A stretch of 7,398 nucleotides of DNA, taken from assembly GCA_030618475.1 (NCBI GenBank), contig JAUXDG010000132.1:1-7398 (forward strand), given 5' to 3'. The stretch comes from Gammaproteobacteria bacterium (GTDB lineage: Bacteria > Pseudomonadota > Gammaproteobacteria > DSM-19610). A program made the position numbers and the translations under genes. A model generated the notes under the pieces. It was not told the DNA's origin. It saw only the letters and a program-made list of their open reading frames with translations, and did no database searches. Positions 6,144-7,398 of this stretch are shown here, in pieces. Every line of letters begins with the position of its first letter. Positions within the stretch are counted from its first letter, which is position 1.

Positions 6144-6566
6144 TCAGCACTGTTCCCACGGCAGGTCCTCGGCTCTCCAACCGCCCAGCGTACCACGGTG
6201 GTGGTGTTCGTCCAGCTCCCCCTCAAACCCGTCTTCCACATTATAAACATCACAAAATCCCTCATTAATCAGAAGGATACCTGCTTCCAGAGAGCGCTTC
6301 CCACTGCGGCAAATAAGCAGTACCGGCGCCCCCGAATTCACATTCTCGCGGCAAATACCACCCAGAACCAGCTTACGCACTTCGGTGACAAAATCAGGAT
6401 TTATTTTCCAGTCCGGATAATCAATCCAGGGTACGTGAATCGCACCAGCCGGGTGTCCGACAAATAAAAATTCCATATCCGAACGAACATCAATCATGAC
6501 AGCTCGCGGATCATCCTGCATGATCTGCCAGGCTTCCTTGGGTGAGATGGTTTTTACTTCGGCCAT
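6144..6566 (-). CDS. Single-domain rhodanese-like sulfurtransferase
   Basis: A 140-aa rhodanese domain protein, likely cytoplasmic (no signal peptide). It begins ISPKEAWQIMQDDPRAVMIDVRS, the CH2A region with the conserved Asp26-Val-Arg28, followed by FVGHPAGAIHVPW. The active-site loop is ICRSGKRS with catalytic Cys86, a six-residue loop (CRSGKR) typical of sulfurtransferases. The C-terminal region is HHHRGTLGGWR and ends in LPWEQC, with a terminal Cys140 that could form a second redox or persulfide site (inference). The start ATG 6566 has GGAGA at good spacing. It lies 83 nt after trkH on the same strand; a lone -10-like TATACT (6601-6596) lies in that gap without a good -35. It probably feeds sulfane sulfur to carriers such as DsrE2 or TusA, but its partner is not shown by sequence. 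Confidence 0.93.
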   Translation of the reverse strand: MAEVKTISPKEAWQIMQDDPRAVMIDVRSDMEFLFVGHPAGAIHVPWIDYPDWKINPDFVTEVRKLVLGGICRENVNSGAPVLLICRSGKRSLEAGILLINEGFCDVYNVEDGFEGELDEHHHRGTLGGWRAEDLPWEQC

Positions 6567-6649
6567 AGTGGCGTCTCCGTTAATAGTCCTGACATAGTAT
6601 AGCTGTTTGAGTGTGTCGGCCTGCGGCCTGCCTTTTTAACTCTCAGGCA
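6567..6649 (-). other. trkH-rhodanese intergenic gap with tandem GGCCTGC repeat
   Basis: An 83-bp gap. On the + strand it carries a tandem heptamer GGCCTGC (6618-6624 and 6625-6631) next to a T-tract (6633-6637). On the - strand, the direction of both flanking genes, no hairpin is followed by a U-tract, so I find no intrinsic terminator for trkH. Read-through from trkH into the rhodanese gene is possible. Confidence 0.5.
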
Positions 6650-7398
6650 TCAACGCCTCCAGAACGCCGGTGAAAGCAAGACCAGCAAGGTAAAGATCTC
6701 CAGGCGACCCAGTATCATCGCCAGGCACAACACCCATTTGGCGGTGGAGTTGATGTCGCCATAATGGAATCCGACCTCTCCCAGCCCCGGGCCCAGATTA
6801 TTAAGACAGGCGGCCACCGCAGAAAAGGCTGTCACCTGGTCCAGGCCGGTCGCCAGCAGCACCAGCAGCATGATGGTAAAACAACCCACATAGGTTGCGA
6901 AAAAACCCCAGACTGCCTCGATTACCCGCTCCGGCATGGCTTTGTTCCCCACTTTAACCGGAATCTGTGCATTGGGATGTACCAGACGTGTAATTTCCCG
7001 CATGCCCTGTTTGAATAACAGGAGGAAACGTATGACCTTCATACCGCCACCGGTGGAACCAGCGCAGCCACCGATGAAACTGGTGAGCAGCAGCATCACC
7101 GGCAGAAAGCCCGGCCAGTAAAAATAGGCTGCGGTGGTAAATCCAGTCGTTGTACCAATCGAAACCGCCTGAAAAATACCGTGATGCAAAGCGTCGCCAA
7201 AGTTTTCAAACGTGCCACTGAAGTACAGGTATGACACAGTGATCGCCGCCGCCAGCGCCAACACAGTGATATACGCCTTAAACTCGGAATCACGGAAGTA
7301 GACCAAGGGGTTCGTCGAACGCCAGGCAACAAAATGCAGGGAAAAGTTGATGCCGGCGAGCAACATAAAGACCACCGCTACGATTTCGATGGTTGGGC
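6650..7398 (-). CDS. trkH: Trk potassium uptake system, TrkH membrane subunit, C-terminal half (5' truncated)
   Basis: The last 248 codons of TrkH are visible; the reading frame stays open to the right edge, so the GTG at 7375 is internal and not the start. TrkH is the K+-translocating channel-like subunit that works with the NAD-binding regulator TrkA. Visible landmarks are VFMLLAGINFSLHF, the pore-loop segment SIGTTTGFTTAAYFYWP, GCAGSTGGGMKVIRFLLL, the last pore-loop segment ACLNNLGPGLGEVG, and the classic C-terminus LGRLEIFTLLVLLSPAFWRR. Several hydrophobic helices lie between them. Proteobacterial TrkH is about 480 residues, so about half is missing. No trkA is visible in the window; it may lie upstream of the right edge. 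Confidence 0.96.
   Translation of the reverse strand, partial: PTIEIVAVVFMLLAGINFSLHFVAWRSTNPLVYFRDSEFKAYITVLALAAAITVSYLYFSGTFENFGDALHHGIFQAVSIGTTTGFTTAAYFYWPGFLPVMLLLTSFIGGCAGSTGGGMKVIRFLLLFKQGMREITRLVHPNAQIPVKVGNKAMPERVIEAVWGFFATYVGCFTIMLLVLLATGLDQVTAFSAVAACLNNLGPGLGEVGFHYGDINSTAKWVLCLAMILGRLEIFTLLVLLSPAFWRR

Noticed and set aside
6135..6467. A 110-aa reading frame on the + strand opposite the rhodanese gene.
   Set aside because: It is antisense to the rhodanese coding region, which has a clear active site and ribosome-binding site.
6618..6637. The GGCCTGC tandem repeat plus T-tract as a + strand terminator.
   Set aside because: Only a 4-bp GGCC/GGCC stem is possible and no + strand gene ends nearby; on the - strand there is no U-tract.

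Overview
The window looks like chromosomal DNA from a gammaproteobacterium. The evidence is a Pseudomonas-type cbb3 oxidase operon whose CcoP has two N-terminal membrane helices, a pip-dtd gene pair (an order I recall from Pseudomonas), a proteobacterial TrkH, and a DsrE2-type protein near a single-domain rhodanese. The last two hint at sulfur metabolism, possibly a Chromatiales-like sulfur oxidiser, but that is inference. Base composition looks even and moderately GC-rich, and I see no mobile element, CRISPR array, tRNA or rRNA.

Left half, + strand (1-3755): the 3' end of ccoO, then ccoQ (59 aa, GTG start), ccoP (overlapping ccoQ), ccoG and ccoH. These are subunits and assembly factors of the high-affinity cbb3-type cytochrome c oxidase. 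CcoO and CcoP carry the haem c groups that pass electrons to the catalytic subunit CcoN, which must lie upstream of the window. CcoG is a copper-reducing assembly factor and CcoH a membrane assembly factor. The usual next genes, ccoI (copper P-type ATPase) and ccoS, are absent. In their place, after a 145-bp gap, is a 97-aa two-helix membrane protein of unknown function with three clustered cysteines.

Right half, - strand (3752-7398): reading in the direction of transcription, the 3' part of trkH (potassium uptake), a rhodanese, a DsrE2-family sulfur-relay protein with its own strong sigma70-type promoter and a leader of about 160 nt, then pip (prolyl aminopeptidase family) and dtd (D-aminoacyl-tRNA deacylase). 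A perfect 13-bp bidirectional terminator hairpin separates dsrE2 from pip and ends only 8 nt before the first pip start codon. An 80-nt gap between pip and dtd is filled by nested, mutually exclusive inverted repeats. The + and - gene blocks converge on a single CTAG that supplies both stop codons.

I did not find a convincing new multi-gene system. The observations most worth a second look are the inverted-repeat element between pip and dtd, the terminator abutting the pip start, the long structured dsrE2 leader, the rhodanese/DsrE2 neighbourhood without TusA, and the small cysteine-bearing membrane protein in the place of ccoI.
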